Shown: positions 18,209 through 28,093 of the stretch, one piece after another | Layout of the letters: each line of letters opens with the position of its first letter | How positions within the stretch are numbered: position 1 is the first letter of the stretch | From: Psychrobacter arenosus | GTDB taxonomy: Bacteria; Pseudomonadota; Gammaproteobacteria; Pseudomonadales; Moraxellaceae | Length of the DNA stretch: 64,000 bases | Reading direction: 5' to 3' | NCBI RefSeq assembly: GCF_904848165.1 | Contig: NZ_LR884459.1 | Coordinates: 1,550,001-1,614,000, forward strand | Notes under the pieces: model-generated | The model's database searches: none | What the model was told of the DNA's origin: nothing | Seen by the model: only the letters and a program-made list of their open reading frames with translations | Made by a program: the position numbers and the translations under genes

Positions 18209-18685
18209 TTAGTCATAGTCATCAATTTTCGCTTGGATATAGTTTTGCATCCCGATATCACGGATCAAATCTTTTTGCGTATCTAGCCAATCGATATATT
18301 CTTCGTTGCCATCTTTAATCCCTAGCAAGAGCTTACGCGAGACATAATCCTGCTTTTGCTCACATAAAGTAATGGTATCGGTAATGATGGCAAATTTCTG
18401 ATCTTCCAAACGCACGTCGCAATCAATCATTTCTTCAACGTCTTCACCGATATACAGCTTGCCATAATCCTGTAGATTTGGCAGACCTTCTAACAGTAAA
18501 ATACGCTCGATAATCGCATCTGACCATTTCATTTCCTGAATCGATTGCTTATAGAAATTATCGTTCAGCTCTTCCACACCCCAGTTTTTAGCAATACGGG
18601 CATGCAAAAAGTACTGGTTAATAGCAATCAACGACTGCCCCAACACCTTATTCAATGCGCGAATGACTTCTTTATCCCCTTTCAT
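18209..18685 (-). CDS. bfr: Bacterioferritin subunit, haem type with degenerate ferroxidase site
   Basis: A 158-aa ferritin-like subunit. By alignment with E. coli Bfr it keeps the haem ligand Met52 (IQEMKW) and Glu51 and Glu94. It lacks the other di-iron ligands: position 18 is Ser, 54 is Trp, 127 is Asn and 130 is Tyr. It therefore should bind haem at the subunit interface but not oxidise iron by itself. The neighbouring gene 66 bases upstream has the opposite pattern. Together they look like the two-subunit bacterioferritin known from Neisseria and relatives. The adjacent bfd gene fits iron release. Confidence 0.9.
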   Translation of the reverse strand: MKGDKEVIRALNKVLGQSLIAINQYFLHARIAKNWGVEELNDNFYKQSIQEMKWSDAIIERILLLEGLPNLQDYGKLYIGEDVEEMIDCDVRLEDQKFAIITDTITLCEQKQDYVSRKLLLGIKDGNEEYIDWLDTQKDLIRDIGMQNYIQAKIDDYD

Positions 18686-18751
18686 ATCCTACCCCTTTAT
18701 GTGGCTTAATAGTTCCAGTCAATATCTCTTAAATGGTGGCGGTGACCTAGC

Positions 18752-19240
18752 TTATTTCAGCTCGGGCTCGACCTCACCCATTTGACTTTGGAGGTAGTTG
18801 GGTAGACCAATCATATCGATAAGGCGCAGTTGCTGCTCGAGCCAATGCGCATGGTCCTCTTCCGTATCTTCTAGTTGCGCCACTAACATATCGCGCGTGA
18901 CATAGTCGTGCTCAGTTTCGCACAGCGCAATGCCGGTTTTCAGATGCTGCTGTACTTGATACTCAAGATTTAAATCCAATTGCAGCATTTCTGGTACAGT
19001 CGTACCCACATTGATCTCATCGACCTTCATATTCGGCTTGCCGCCCAACATCATGATACGACGGATAATGGCTTGGGCATGCAAAGTCTCGTCTTCCATC
19101 TCATGATGGATACGCTCATAAAGCTTGCCATAATGCCATTCTGCATACATTTCAGAGTGAATAAAATACTGATCGCGCGCGGCCAACTCACCGCCAAGCA
19201 AAAAGTTTAAATAATCGATAACTTGTGGGCTGCCTTTCAT
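18752..19240 (-). CDS. bfr: Bacterioferritin subunit, ferroxidase type without haem Met
   Basis: A 162-aa subunit with an intact di-iron site: Glu18, Glu51, His54, a Glu near 93, Glu127 and His130 by alignment with E. coli Bfr. Position 52, the haem-ligating Met in other bacterioferritins, is Thr here. It should oxidise and store iron but not coordinate haem. It starts the operon and is followed by the haem-type subunit. Mixed 24-mers of the two are the expected product, by analogy with Neisseria BfrA/BfrB. Confidence 0.9.
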   Translation of the reverse strand: MKGSPQVIDYLNFLLGGELAARDQYFIHSEMYAEWHYGKLYERIHHEMEDETLHAQAIIRRIMMLGGKPNMKVDEINVGTTVPEMLQLDLNLEYQVQQHLKTGIALCETEHDYVTRDMLVAQLEDTEEDHAHWLEQQLRLIDMIGLPNYLQSQMGEVEPELK

Positions 19241-19554
19241 GGTTGCACCTATTTATTTAGAGTAATAGTGAGTGAGTCTGCAGGTAATTTAGCTGAAGAA
19301 AATATTGTTTAAATAAAATTTTAACACAAACAGGTTTATACGCCAGTAGCATTTAGAACTGGGAATGAAGGGATAATTGAGAATGAGAAGTGATTGGGTT
19401 GCTAGGAAGAATTAAGCTGACGGGAATAAAGGCTTAAATTTTGGGGCCAGAGATTAGATTAGCGACAAACCCACTAGTTGCTCCTGTTTGGGCTAATCCT
19501 CTGCTCTGGTAATAAAATAGGAAAACTGAAGGTAGTGACTTCGCAACTTACCTT
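19241..19554. other. Spacer between bfr pair and bfd
   Basis: AT-rich; the promoter of the bfr pair must lie here. I see no gene, terminator or clear Fur box in this stretch. Confidence 0.5.
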
Positions 19555-19752
19555 TTATACCGCATACGCCAATTGGCTGACCGCCATCATCTCATGATGC
19601 TCATCCAGGTAATCATTGACCATAGGCTCACAACAACCACAGCAAGTGGCCACGTCTAAGGTCTCTTGCAGACCGGCTAAAGTATCGATACCTGAAGCAA
19701 TTGCTGCTTTGATTTGCTTTTCTTTCACATCATTACAGATACAGACGTACAT
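19555..19752 (-). CDS. bfd: Bacterioferritin-associated ferredoxin
   Basis: A 65-aa [2Fe-2S] protein that reduces and releases stored iron from bacterioferritin through its haem. The four cluster Cys are in MYVCIC at the start and in the CCGCC cluster near residues 37-41, the BFD-like fold pattern. It lies on the same strand as the bacterioferritin genes, just upstream, as its own unit. Confidence 0.93.
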   Translation of the reverse strand: MYVCICNDVKEKQIKAAIASGIDTLAGLQETLDVATCCGCCEPMVNDYLDEHHEMMAVSQLAYAV

Positions 19753-20557
19753 ATACTTGCTCCTAAGCCACGCTAAAAGGGCGTTAAATAAAGGACGAAC
19801 CCTGCAATGACTTAATTAATATAGTGATAATGCTAGCTACTAGACGCTGTCATTACTCTTAGCAGGATACGGTTATCGTTAACCCTCTGCATAGCGCTAG
19901 CTAGACCCTTACTATGAAACCAATAAACTTTAGATAAGGTATTGGCTCAATACGTCTATAGTAACGATAATTATTACTATTTACAATAGCTTTTGCCTTT
20001 TTTTGGTGCATGCTTAGTTCAAAAGCACCGCCTAATTTGGCTATGGGTGGCTTGGCATTTGCTAATTTTAAGTCGAGCTATACTCATTTGACCTTATTTA
20101 AACTGGCTTATAGCTATTTACCCTTTTTGCTGCCGAAACAAAATAAGCTTCTCTATAAATGAGATGGTTGAAAATTTAACTGAATTAGATAGTTATAAGA
20201 TACAAGCTTTCCCTATTATTTAACTAAGTTAACGTGAAGCCAATTTTTATCACGCAAATCGGCTAAATGGATGCACGATATCAACGCACAGGCTACATTA
20301 CATACAAACGATTACTAAAGTAGCGAATTAAATTGGCAGACCTAGTGCTATCTTGAAGTTGTTAACCACTAGGGTGCTGGGTGTTACAAATTCTGTAACT
20401 TAATACAGTCAGTTGTGCTTAAGGACACGGTTCATGTTATGACCTTACAGGCAGTAAGACTTATAAAGTAGCCGCAACTAAGCTTAGGACTTACCCAAAT
20501 TTATTAATAATACTAGGGATCCCTAGACAACTATATTTTATTTTAAAGGAGTTTATT
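19753..20557. other. Gene-free region between bfd and DUF1328 gene
   Basis: About 800 bases of AT-rich DNA. A Fur-box-like site near 19970 is listed separately. No coding region or RNA gene that I can support. Confidence 0.5.
19965..19983. promoter_or_regulatory. bfd: Possible Fur box
   Basis: The segment AACGATAATTATTACTA resembles the core of the Fur consensus (GATAATGATAATCATTATC), with the inverted ATAAT/ATTAT pair. It lies about 210 bases upstream of bfd, which is far, but an iron-controlled bfd would make sense. The match is partial. Confidence 0.35.
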
Positions 20558-20713
20558 ATGTTTAGATGGGCTATTATTTTCGCAATTATCGCTTTACTGG
20601 CCAGCTTCCTTGGTTTCGGTGGTGTCGCAGGTTTAAGTTCAAACTTCGCGTACATTTTCTTAGTAATCGCGGTTATCTTGTTCATCGTTGGTTTCATTTC
20701 ACGTAAAGTCTAG
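20558..20713 (+). CDS. DUF1328 small membrane protein (YtjA-like)
   Basis: A 51-aa protein that begins [20 protein letters not shown], continues with [20 protein letters not shown] and ends GFISRKV. Two hydrophobic helices separated by a Gly-rich turn are the DUF1328 pattern. A strong AAAGGAG lies 7 bases before the ATG, and a terminator follows. These proteins are common, small inner-membrane proteins of unknown function, sometimes stress-induced. Confidence 0.88.
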   Translation: MFRWAIIFAIIALLASFLGFGGVAGLSSNFAYIFLVIAVILFIVGFISRKV

Positions 20714-20795
20714 GTCTCTACAGTCTAGTCATTTAAACCTCAGTGGTTTAAAGACTAGGTTTAACGTAGACTGATAATAAGAAATAACGTGACCG

Positions 20796-20827
20796 AAAAG
20801 GCATCTATTAGTAGATGCCTTTTTTTA
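20796..20827 (+). terminator. Intrinsic terminator after DUF1328 gene
   Basis: AAAAGGCATCTA pairs with TAGATGCCTTTTTTT around TTAG. Perfect stem and T-run. Confidence 0.9.
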
Positions 20828-21025
20828 TGGCTGACGGGTACGCAACTGCGCTAAAGTACAGAATGTAGAGTCGACTTTAGCAGCCCTCCACTTAGGGATT
20901 AACGCTATAATGACTTTTATATAATTCATAAGACTCATTCTATCTCTATAGTTTTATTAATATTTAACTCTCAATAGCTACATTGTTTGACTACCGACTC
21001 GATAATTAAAAGGCAGAAGTACCGT

Positions 21026-22009
21026 ATGATTTATGACGTCATTGGCGATATCCATGGCCAAGCTAATAAGTTAAAAGGCCTGTTGGCGCAATTGGGCTAT
21101 ACTTTAACGACTGATGACAATACAGGTACGGGCGATGCTAGTAAAAGCTACTATGCCCCTCCTGCTGGTCATCAAGCTATATTCATTGGTGATCTGATTG
21201 ACCGGGGGCCACAAGAGGTTGAAACGCTTGAAATTGTATTTGCTATGATAGATGCTGGGGTGGCGCAAGCTATTATGGGCAATCATGAATACAATGCTTT
21301 GGCCTATGCCACTTTAGACGAGCACAGTGCTGAGTCAGAGGGCCGTTATTTACGTTCGCACAATACTACCCATGAGCGTCAGCACCAAGAATTTTTAGCG
21401 GAAGTTCCGTTTGGTTCTGCAAAGCATCACTATTGGTTATCACGATTTTATGAGCTGCCCCTGTGGATTGAAACTGACGCCGCTTGCTTTGTGCATGCCT
21501 GTTGGGATGTTGATAATATGGCCGTACTCAAACCATTATTAACGGAAGACCATTGCCTGACCCCAAAAGCTTTGCAATTGACCAGTCAAAAAGGCACTAA
21601 AGAATACGATGCGCTAGAGCGGGTGCTTAAAGGGGTAGAAATTCCCTTGCCCAACGGTTTGACCTTTACGGATAAAGACGGGGCGGTGCGTCGCAATATG
21701 CGTGTACAGTGGTGGCTGCCTGACTTAAATGACAAGTATATCGTTGATATTGCTCGAGCTGCCTCATCCGACCTAGCCCAGATTCCTAAAGACACGCGAG
21801 CAGAAAACTTAGACTTTACTTTACGTACTGATAAAGCCGTATTTATGGGGCACTATTGGCTTACTGGCGCGCCGGCACCGTTAAGCCCACAGGTAGTTTG
21901 TACTGACTATTCGGCAGCAGGACCAGGTTATCTCACTGCTTATCAATTGGATACGACTAGGCCATTGCCCCTTAGTGCTGATAACTTTGTGCAATATGTG
22001 CCTGCTTAA
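21026..22009 (+). CDS. Metallophosphoesterase (PPP-type/PrpE-like)
   Basis: A 327-aa calcineurin-like phosphoesterase. The metal motifs are in order: GDIHG near the N-terminus (YDVIGDIHGQANKL), GDLIDRGP, GNHEYNAL, and a later His in MGHYWL. It resembles bacterial serine/threonine phosphatases and symmetrical Ap4A hydrolases, but the substrate cannot be read from the sequence. The ATG at 21026 starts right at the family N-terminus; a TTG at 20987 would add 13 residues and is not favoured. Confidence 0.8.
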   Translation: MIYDVIGDIHGQANKLKGLLAQLGYTLTTDDNTGTGDASKSYYAPPAGHQAIFIGDLIDRGPQEVETLEIVFAMIDAGVAQAIMGNHEYNALAYATLDEHSAESEGRYLRSHNTTHERQHQEFLAEVPFGSAKHHYWLSRFYELPLWIETDAACFVHACWDVDNMAVLKPLLTEDHCLTPKALQLTSQKGTKEYDALERVLKGVEIPLPNGLTFTDKDGAVRRNMRVQWWLPDLNDKYIVDIARAASSDLAQIPKDTRAENLDFTLRTDKAVFMGHYWLTGAPAPLSPQVVCTDYSAAGPGYLTAYQLDTTRPLPLSADNFVQYVPA

Positions 22010-22197
22010 TGATGCTGACTTGATAAGCGAGTAAGTATCCGTAAACTAAACCATAACCGCCTAATCATCACCCCATCACCACTGGATTATGCCTTTAAAT
22101 AGAGAAATTGAGTTATAAGACGTAACTAATAGCCAATTGTCGCTTTTTATCGAGAGCGTTTTTTTGTATGATGGTCGTTTTGCAAGGATACTGCGCC

Positions 22198-22731
22198 ATG
22201 ACTTCCTCCCCTGCTCCTATTGCTTCTCCAGAAGGCCGTGCTAAGGTCGGTATCATTATGGGCTCTCAGTCTGACTGGGCGACGATGAGTCTGGCCGCAC
22301 AATTACTGGCGGATTTCGCTGTGCCTTTTGATTGTGAAGTGGTGTCAGCGCACCGTACCCCGGACCGCTTGTTTGACTATGCGAAGACTGCCAAAGAGCG
22401 GGGCTTGCAAGTCATTATTGCTGGTGCTGGTGGCGCCGCGCATTTACCGGGTATGTGTGCCAGTCAAACGCCGTTGCCTGTTTTAGGCGTACCCGTCAAG
22501 TCCTCTATGTTAAGCGGTTGGGACAGCCTGCTGTCTATCGTACAAATGCCCAAAGGCGTGGCAGTAGGGACACTCGCTATTGGTACTGCTGGTGCTTATA
22601 ATGCCGCCTTATTAGCGATTCAAATCCTAGCCCTACATGATGAGATCTTAGCAGAAAAGCTAAAAATTCTACGCCAAGACCAAACTGATACGGTCCTTGC
22701 TAGCCCAACGCCTGGGTTGATTAACTTATAA
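22198..22731 (+). CDS. purE: N5-carboxyaminoimidazole ribonucleotide mutase
   Basis: A 177-aa enzyme of purine synthesis that converts N5-CAIR to CAIR. Signature: [12 protein letters not shown], then [27 protein letters not shown] and the [20 protein letters not shown] stretch. The ATG at 22198 has CAAGGATACTGCGCC upstream; an ATG at 22168 would extend the N-terminus with non-conserved residues. purK follows 248 bases downstream, which is a wider gap than the usual purEK. Confidence 0.93.
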   Translation: MTSSPAPIASPEGRAKVGIIMGSQSDWATMSLAAQLLADFAVPFDCEVVSAHRTPDRLFDYAKTAKERGLQVIIAGAGGAAHLPGMCASQTPLPVLGVPVKSSMLSGWDSLLSIVQMPKGVAVGTLAIGTAGAYNAALLAIQILALHDEILAEKLKILRQDQTDTVLASPTPGLINL

Positions 22732-22850
22732 TTTTCTGACATTTTATCACTAATCTTTGTGGGCTGCGTGTCATTAGCAGCCCCTGTGCTTTATGATTGT
22801 TATCCCTATTTAGTCTATGCCCATTGACGCTAGCATACTTTTTTCTATCA

Positions 22851-22918
22851 ATGCCTTTATTTTATAAATGCCTTTATTTTATAAATGCCATTAGTCCATA
22901 AATGCCTTTGTCATCCCT
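22851..22918. repeat. 17-bp tandem repeat between purE and purK
   Basis: Unit ATGCCTTTATTTTATAA is repeated head to tail at 22851 and 22868 exactly, then diverged at 22885 (ATGCCATTAGTCCATAA), with a partial copy from 22902. It lies in the purE-purK spacer. Confidence 0.88.
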
Positions 22919-22979
22919 ATTGACCTACTTACTATCTAGGTATCTCTCCTTTTTTTATTCCTATTTTTAAGAGCCTTTT

Positions 22980-24179
22980 ATGACCCAAGCTACTGCTTAT
23001 CCAGCCAGCCAAACTATTCATACTATTGGTATTTTAGGGGGAGGTCAGCTCGGTATGATGCTGGCTGAAGCCGCCATGCCTCTAGGCTACCGTTGTGTCT
23101 TTTTAGAAGATAGTGCCAATTGCCCTGCCTCCCTATATGGCGAGGTATATACAACTGAGCAGCTAGAGGATTTTATCGCAGCCGCTGATGTGTTTACCTT
23201 AGAGTTTGAAAACACGCCTTTAGCACCCGTTGAGCAGCTCGCGCAATTGTCAGCACAAGGCCATAAACAAGGGATGTATCCGCCACCCCAAGCGCTAGCC
23301 GTTGCCCAAGATCGCCTTGAAGAGAAGTCGCTATTTAATCAATTAAATATTGCCACAGTACCTTTTATAGCGGTATCGTCGCAAGCAGAGCTACAGCAAG
23401 CCTGTGATACTTTAGGTCTGCCATTGGTGCTAAAGACCAGTCGCGGGGGCTATGATGGCAAAGGACAGTTTGTCTTGAAAACCTTGGCCGATGTCGATCA
23501 AGCTTGGCAAGAATTGGGCGGCGCTGTCAATGGTAATGGCAGCTTGACCTCAACCCCTGCCCCACTTATCGCTGAGGGTTTTATTAACTTTAGCCGTGAA
23601 GTGTCTATCCTAGCTGCGCGCGCGCAAGACGGCAGTATTCGTACTTATGACTTGGTGGAAAACCATCATCATGAAGGGATTTTAGCGAAGACGCAGGCTC
23701 CCGCTGTGGGCACTAGTCACTTATTGGCTACCGCCCAGACTGCTATCAGTACTTTAATGACCCATTTAGACTACGTGGGTGTGATGGCATTGGAGCTGTT
23801 CGTTAGCAAAGATACTGATGGTAACGATACAGTGTTGGCCAACGAGATTGCGCCACGGGTGCACAACTCGGGGCATTGGAGTATCGAAGGGGCGGTCACC
23901 AGCCAGTTTGAAAACCATATCCGTGCGGTCGTTGGTCTGCCACTAGGAGATACTGATAACGTGCACCCTTCTGTGATGCTCAACGTGTTGGGTCAGTATC
24001 CTGATGTCAGTGCGGTCTTAGCCATTGATGGCACGCATTATCATACCTATCATAAAGAAGAGCGCGCAGACCGTAAAATTGCTCATATCACCTTGATGCC
24101 TACAGATGTCGCCAAGTTAGATGACGCGCTGGCGGCATTGGTGCAGACCCTGCCTAACAAGATGGGTTTGGATAGATAG
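22980..24179 (+). CDS. purK: N5-carboxyaminoimidazole ribonucleotide synthase
   Basis: A 399-aa ATP-grasp enzyme that carboxylates AIR to N5-CAIR in purine synthesis, the partner of PurE. It opens with GILGGGQLGMMLAEAA. ATP-grasp features: KTSRGGYDGKGQF, then LIAEGFINFSREVSI, ALELFVSKD and NEIAPRVHNSGHWSIE. Full family length. The 3' end lies close to the YaiI-family gene, likely one transcript. Confidence 0.93.
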   Translation: MTQATAYPASQTIHTIGILGGGQLGMMLAEAAMPLGYRCVFLEDSANCPASLYGEVYTTEQLEDFIAAADVFTLEFENTPLAPVEQLAQLSAQGHKQGMYPPPQALAVAQDRLEEKSLFNQLNIATVPFIAVSSQAELQQACDTLGLPLVLKTSRGGYDGKGQFVLKTLADVDQAWQELGGAVNGNGSLTSTPAPLIAEGFINFSREVSILAARAQDGSIRTYDLVENHHHEGILAKTQAPAVGTSHLLATAQTAISTLMTHLDYVGVMALELFVSKDTDGNDTVLANEIAPRVHNSGHWSIEGAVTSQFENHIRAVVGLPLGDTDNVHPSVMLNVLGQYPDVSAVLAIDGTHYHTYHKEERADRKIAHITLMPTDVAKLDDALAALVQTLPNKMGLDR

Positions 24180-24250
24180 GCAAGTCTGGATAGATAGTCT
24201 AGCTTTGGCTAACTAAGGTACGCTTGAATACATAAGGTAGGTTTAGATTA

Positions 24251-24700
24251 ATGAAAATTTGGATAGATGCCGATGCTTGCCCGCTAGTGGTCAAAGACTT
24301 GGTGACCAAAACGGTCGAGCGTACCAAGGTGCCCGCCATCTTTGTCGCCAACCAGCCTATCAAAGTGCGCAAGTCGCCGCTCATTAGCATGGTGGTGGTG
24401 TCGTCTGGCTTTGATATTGCGGATGATTATATCGCGGATAATGTCGAGCCTGGTGATTTAGTGATTACTAGCGACATTCCATTAGCCAATGATGTGTTGG
24501 ACAATGGCGGTCAAGTGCTGACCCCGCACGGCGTCATCTACGATAAAAACAATATCAAGCAAAAGCTTAATGGTCGCGATTTTATGGATATGATGCGCGG
24601 TACGGGCGCGATAGACTTGACGCAGATGGCGGGACAAAAGCCTTACTCTGATAAAGACAAAAAGGCCTTTGCGGATGGGCTAAATCGTTTGGTGCGTTAA
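24251..24700 (+). CDS. yaiI: YaiI/YqxD family protein (DUF188)
   Basis: A 149-aa protein that begins MKIWIDADACPLVVKDLV, the DUF188 hallmark, and contains GDLVITSDIPLANDVLDNGG and DFMDMMRGTGA. The fold is a predicted PIN-like nuclease, but no activity is established. ATG with AAGGTAGG upstream. Its stop codon overlaps, on the opposite strand, the stop of epmA (shared TTAA at 24697-24700). Confidence 0.88.
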   Translation: MKIWIDADACPLVVKDLVTKTVERTKVPAIFVANQPIKVRKSPLISMVVVSSGFDIADDYIADNVEPGDLVITSDIPLANDVLDNGGQVLTPHGVIYDKNNIKQKLNGRDFMDMMRGTGAIDLTQMAGQKPYSDKDKKAFADGLNRLVR

Positions 24701-25662
24701 GCCTGCCCTATCGGAAAACTTAATACTTCCTCTATTGTTTTTGCGCCCGTTACTACCATCAGCAACCGGTCAATCCCTAGTGCGATACCGCTACAGGGAG
24801 GCAGCTCATCACTGGCAGCCAATACATGCTCATCAATGGGCATCGTAGGCAAACCTCGAGACTCACGCTCGCTATTGTCTAGCTCAAACCGCGCCTGCAA
24901 TGCTGCTGCATCCGCCAGCTCATCATAAGCATTGGCTATCTCTAAGCCATTAATATAGAGCTCAAAGCGGCAAGCAACCTTGTTCCCCTCTTTATCCTGC
25001 TTAATCTTAGCTAAGGCAGCCGTTGCTGGCGGATAGTCGGTAATTAGCGTGGGCAGATCATGGCCTAAATTAGGCTCTACCAAATGGCTAAACAGCAAAT
25101 CTAACCAACCTTGATGATCCTTACCCAAATCAATACCAGCGAGCCCTTTATCCGCTGCAATAGCAGACAAGACCTCACAGCTGGCTTGCAAAGGATGAAT
25201 ACCGACGTAATCCATAAATGCTTGGGCATAGCTATAGTGATTCATAATCAGCCGATAGCCAAACACTGCGGCTAGTAATTCTGCCAGTTCGTCACCCAGT
25301 TGCGCCAAACTAAAGCCAGGACGATACCACTCGAGCATAGTAAATTCACTATTGTGGCGACTGCCAACTTCATTATCCCGAAAGACCGGACACAATTGAT
25401 ATATGGGCACTTGCCAACTCGCTAAGAGTCGCTTCATGGCAAACTCAGGCGAGGTATGTAAGTAATACTGTTGTGGCTTATCTTGCACTGTGAGATTGGT
25501 AGAGACAGACGGAACAAAGACATCCGTATTACCCGCTTGCGACATTAACGGCGTTTGTACTTCCAACACCTCACGCTCGGCGAAGAACTGACGAATAGTG
25601 GCTAACATTTTAGCGCGTTTATGCGCCATCTCTAACGACATGGTCGGATGGTAATTGCTCAT
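24697..25662 (-). CDS. epmA: Elongation factor P lysine--(R)-beta-lysine ligase EpmA
   Basis: A 321-aa class II aminoacyl-tRNA-synthetase-like enzyme that attaches beta-lysine to a conserved Lys of EF-P (also called GenX, PoxA, YjeA). It is related to the LysRS catalytic core but lacks the anticodon domain. Motif 2: FRDNEVGSRHNSEFTMLEWY. Motif 3: GIALGIDRLLMVVTG. EpmB and EF-P genes are not in this window. The stop codon overlaps the convergent yaiI stop by four bases. Confidence 0.93.
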   Translation of the reverse strand: MSNYHPTMSLEMAHKRAKMLATIRQFFAEREVLEVQTPLMSQAGNTDVFVPSVSTNLTVQDKPQQYYLHTSPEFAMKRLLASWQVPIYQLCPVFRDNEVGSRHNSEFTMLEWYRPGFSLAQLGDELAELLAAVFGYRLIMNHYSYAQAFMDYVGIHPLQASCEVLSAIAADKGLAGIDLGKDHQGWLDLLFSHLVEPNLGHDLPTLITDYPPATAALAKIKQDKEGNKVACRFELYINGLEIANAYDELADAAALQARFELDNSERESRGLPTMPIDEHVLAASDELPPCSGIALGIDRLLMVVTGAKTIEEVLSFPIGQA

Positions 25663-25749
25663 AGCATCGTCTTTTAATAAGGGTTATTGTCTAAAAGGAT
25701 AAGGTTTAATTAGTAGAAGCTACCGGTGACCGTCTACCAATACTAGCGA

Positions 25750-26853
25750 CTAATCACGCTGCCATTCCCGCCGTAAGTCATAGTTTTTACGCAGTTGGTC
25801 AAACGCTAAGCCGGGTACTTGTTCTGCTATTTTATCAACTGCATTGCGCAATAACGCATCGTCTTGTCCGATAGCGTAAAACTCAGGCAACTGTTCAGGA
25901 TGTTGCTTCAATACCGGCCAGTGATAGGGGTTGGCGGGCAACAGACGGTCCATTAATGGAGTCGCCCCTTCAGCTAATGGCAGACCAAACGCTGCCATGA
26001 AACGGTCAAAAATCATCTGGGTACCGCGCAGCTTACCTTCTAAAGTATATCCCGCGATATGTGGCGTTGCGATAGCCAACTGATTTAGCAGTGCTTCTGA
26101 TACTAAAGGCTCGTGCTCAAACACATCCAACACCACTTTGCGCTGGGTGTTAGCGATATCCGTTAGCAAAGCGGTTTCGCTAATGACTGACCCACGCGCC
26201 GTATTAATTAATAAGGTCTCAGCTGGTATTTGCGCTAAGGCTGCGCTGTCAATTAAGTGCTGGGTAGGATAATCCGATTGCTCGGCACTGGTGAGGGGCA
26301 CGTGTAAACTAATTGCCTGACTTTGCGTCAATACTTGCTCAAGACTAGCATTGTTAATAGCCGAGCTTGGGATAAGTGGGTCATAGCCTAAAACCTCCCA
26401 GCCTAAATCCAAAGCATATTGCGCTAAAGTACTGCCGATATTCCCCAAGCCAATAATACCAAGCTTAACAGGTGCTCGACTAGATACGCTATCCCAGTAT
26501 TCGGGGCGCAAGGTCAATATAGCTGTGAGCACGTATTGCGCGACCGAATCCTTACTACAGCCAGCGGCATTACTAAAAGCAATCTGTCTATTTGCTAGAT
26601 AGTCTTGATCGATATGGTCGGTGCCAATGGTCGCTGACCCAACAAACTTGACACTGTCATTACTGGCTAATAGGGCCTCATTCACCTGCGTGACTGAACG
26701 CACCAACAAAGCATCGGGCTGGTACTCTGCCAAAACTGCAGCGGTAATATCACGCCCTGCCATAGCAATAATATGGACGGGCTGTCCTAGCACTTGCTCA
26801 TTAAAATAGTCATGGAGGCTAGCGATATTACTGTCAGCGATGAGGGTCAGCAT
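25750..26853 (-). CDS. pdxB: Erythronate-4-phosphate dehydrogenase
   Basis: A 367-aa D-2-hydroxyacid dehydrogenase of vitamin B6 synthesis. NAD-binding GIIGLGNIGSTLAQYA at about residue 120; the family Arg in NTARGSVISE; His in TPHIAGYTLEGKLRGTQMI, which is the specific PdxB phrase; and a C-terminal dimerisation region of about 85 residues. Same strand as epmA. Confidence 0.92.
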   Translation of the reverse strand: MLTLIADSNIASLHDYFNEQVLGQPVHIIAMAGRDITAAVLAEYQPDALLVRSVTQVNEALLASNDSVKFVGSATIGTDHIDQDYLANRQIAFSNAAGCSKDSVAQYVLTAILTLRPEYWDSVSSRAPVKLGIIGLGNIGSTLAQYALDLGWEVLGYDPLIPSSAINNASLEQVLTQSQAISLHVPLTSAEQSDYPTQHLIDSAALAQIPAETLLINTARGSVISETALLTDIANTQRKVVLDVFEHEPLVSEALLNQLAIATPHIAGYTLEGKLRGTQMIFDRFMAAFGLPLAEGATPLMDRLLPANPYHWPVLKQHPEQLPEFYAIGQDDALLRNAVDKIAEQVPGLAFDQLRKNYDLRREWQRD

Positions 26854-26923
26854 AAAGGTCCACTTTTTTGTTAAGTACTTTTTATTAAATAAATATTATT
26901 CGTTAGGGCATGACTAGCCAGCG

Positions 26924-28093
26924 CTACTCAGCCGCCTCATCAAAATCCGTAGGGTTTGCTAAAGGCTTTACTAAGCCATGGTGTACGGGCACCCATTGAT
27001 GGTCTTTGAGTTGAATAAAGCGCGGGGCAAAAATCTGATTGCGATGCTGAGCGATCCATTCGCGCCAGATGGCTAAGGCGATGGCCAATACGACCGGACC
27101 AATAAACAGACCGACAAACCCAAAAGCTGTCAGCCCGCCCAATACGCCAATAAAGATAATGATAAAAGGGATTTTGGTCGCACCAGAGATGACAATCGGA
27201 CGAATCAGGTTGTCTACCCAACTGATAACTAAGACACCCCACAGCGCTAGGCCTATACCTTCAGTGGTATGACCTTTGCTCAACAGCCATAGCGACACAG
27301 CGCCCCAAGCGAAAGGCGTACCGAATGGAATCAGCGCCACGCCAAAGGTAATAAGGGTCATCAAGATAGGGCTGGGCGCGCCGGCGAAATAATAGCCAAT
27401 ACCCGCCAACAAAGCCTGCGCCAATGCCGTCAAACCAATCCCATAAACGACCGCTTGGGTAGTGGTGCCTACAGAATCGATATAGCCGTCAATGCGGTTG
27501 CCAATAATATTACGCAGCGCTTGCCGAATTTGTTTAACTAAGCTGATACCATCGCGATAAAAGAAGAATAGCGTCATTAACGCCATGCCCATCTTAGCCA
27601 GACTGCTAAAAGCCACATCCAAGGCGATTTTGCCATAGTACAAATGCGATTGTAGCCACGCTTTAAAGGCAGCTAAGGATGCTTCAGGGTCTTTATTAAT
27701 ATTCCATAGAATATCTTTAATTTGTTGACCTATGACCGGCAGCTCTTTGATATTGTCTGGTAAATCTACATAGCCCGCTTTAAGACGACGCAGTAAGGTG
27801 CCGTAAACGCTTAGCGCTTCTTGTTGCAGGACAAATAAGCCCACTACTAGCGGAATACCTATCATCAACGAGATAGCCACCGTCATTAAACCGGCACTGG
27901 CATCAGGGCTGAGTCTAATTTTTTTATGAAAGAAATTATAAATTGGAAAAGTCACATACGCTAATATGGCCGCCCATAATGCGGGCACGATAAAGAAATG
28001 CACGACTTTAAAGCATAGAATAAATAGCCCAAATAGCAGTATTGTGGCCAGTAAACGTTGCGTCACTAGCTCTCTTGACCAACTTTCAATCAT
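26924..28093 (-). CDS. AI-2E family transporter (PerM-like)
   Basis: A 389-aa membrane protein with about eight helices, including the opening pair (LLATILLFGLFILCFKVVHFF, ALWAAILAYVTFPIY). The soluble loop follows near residues 90-150. The C-terminal half has IPFGTPFAWGAVSLWL, ISWVDNLIRPIVI and GVLGGLTAFGFVGLFIGPVVLA, the family's recognised core. Family members export quorum signals or act as sodium/proton antiporters; the substrate here is unknown. It may share a transcript with pdxB. Confidence 0.88.
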   Translation of the reverse strand: MIESWSRELVTQRLLATILLFGLFILCFKVVHFFIVPALWAAILAYVTFPIYNFFHKKIRLSPDASAGLMTVAISLMIGIPLVVGLFVLQQEALSVYGTLLRRLKAGYVDLPDNIKELPVIGQQIKDILWNINKDPEASLAAFKAWLQSHLYYGKIALDVAFSSLAKMGMALMTLFFFYRDGISLVKQIRQALRNIIGNRIDGYIDSVGTTTQAVVYGIGLTALAQALLAGIGYYFAGAPSPILMTLITFGVALIPFGTPFAWGAVSLWLLSKGHTTEGIGLALWGVLVISWVDNLIRPIVISGATKIPFIIIFIGVLGGLTAFGFVGLFIGPVVLAIALAIWREWIAQHRNQIFAPRFIQLKDHQWVPVHHGLVKPLANPTDFDEAAE

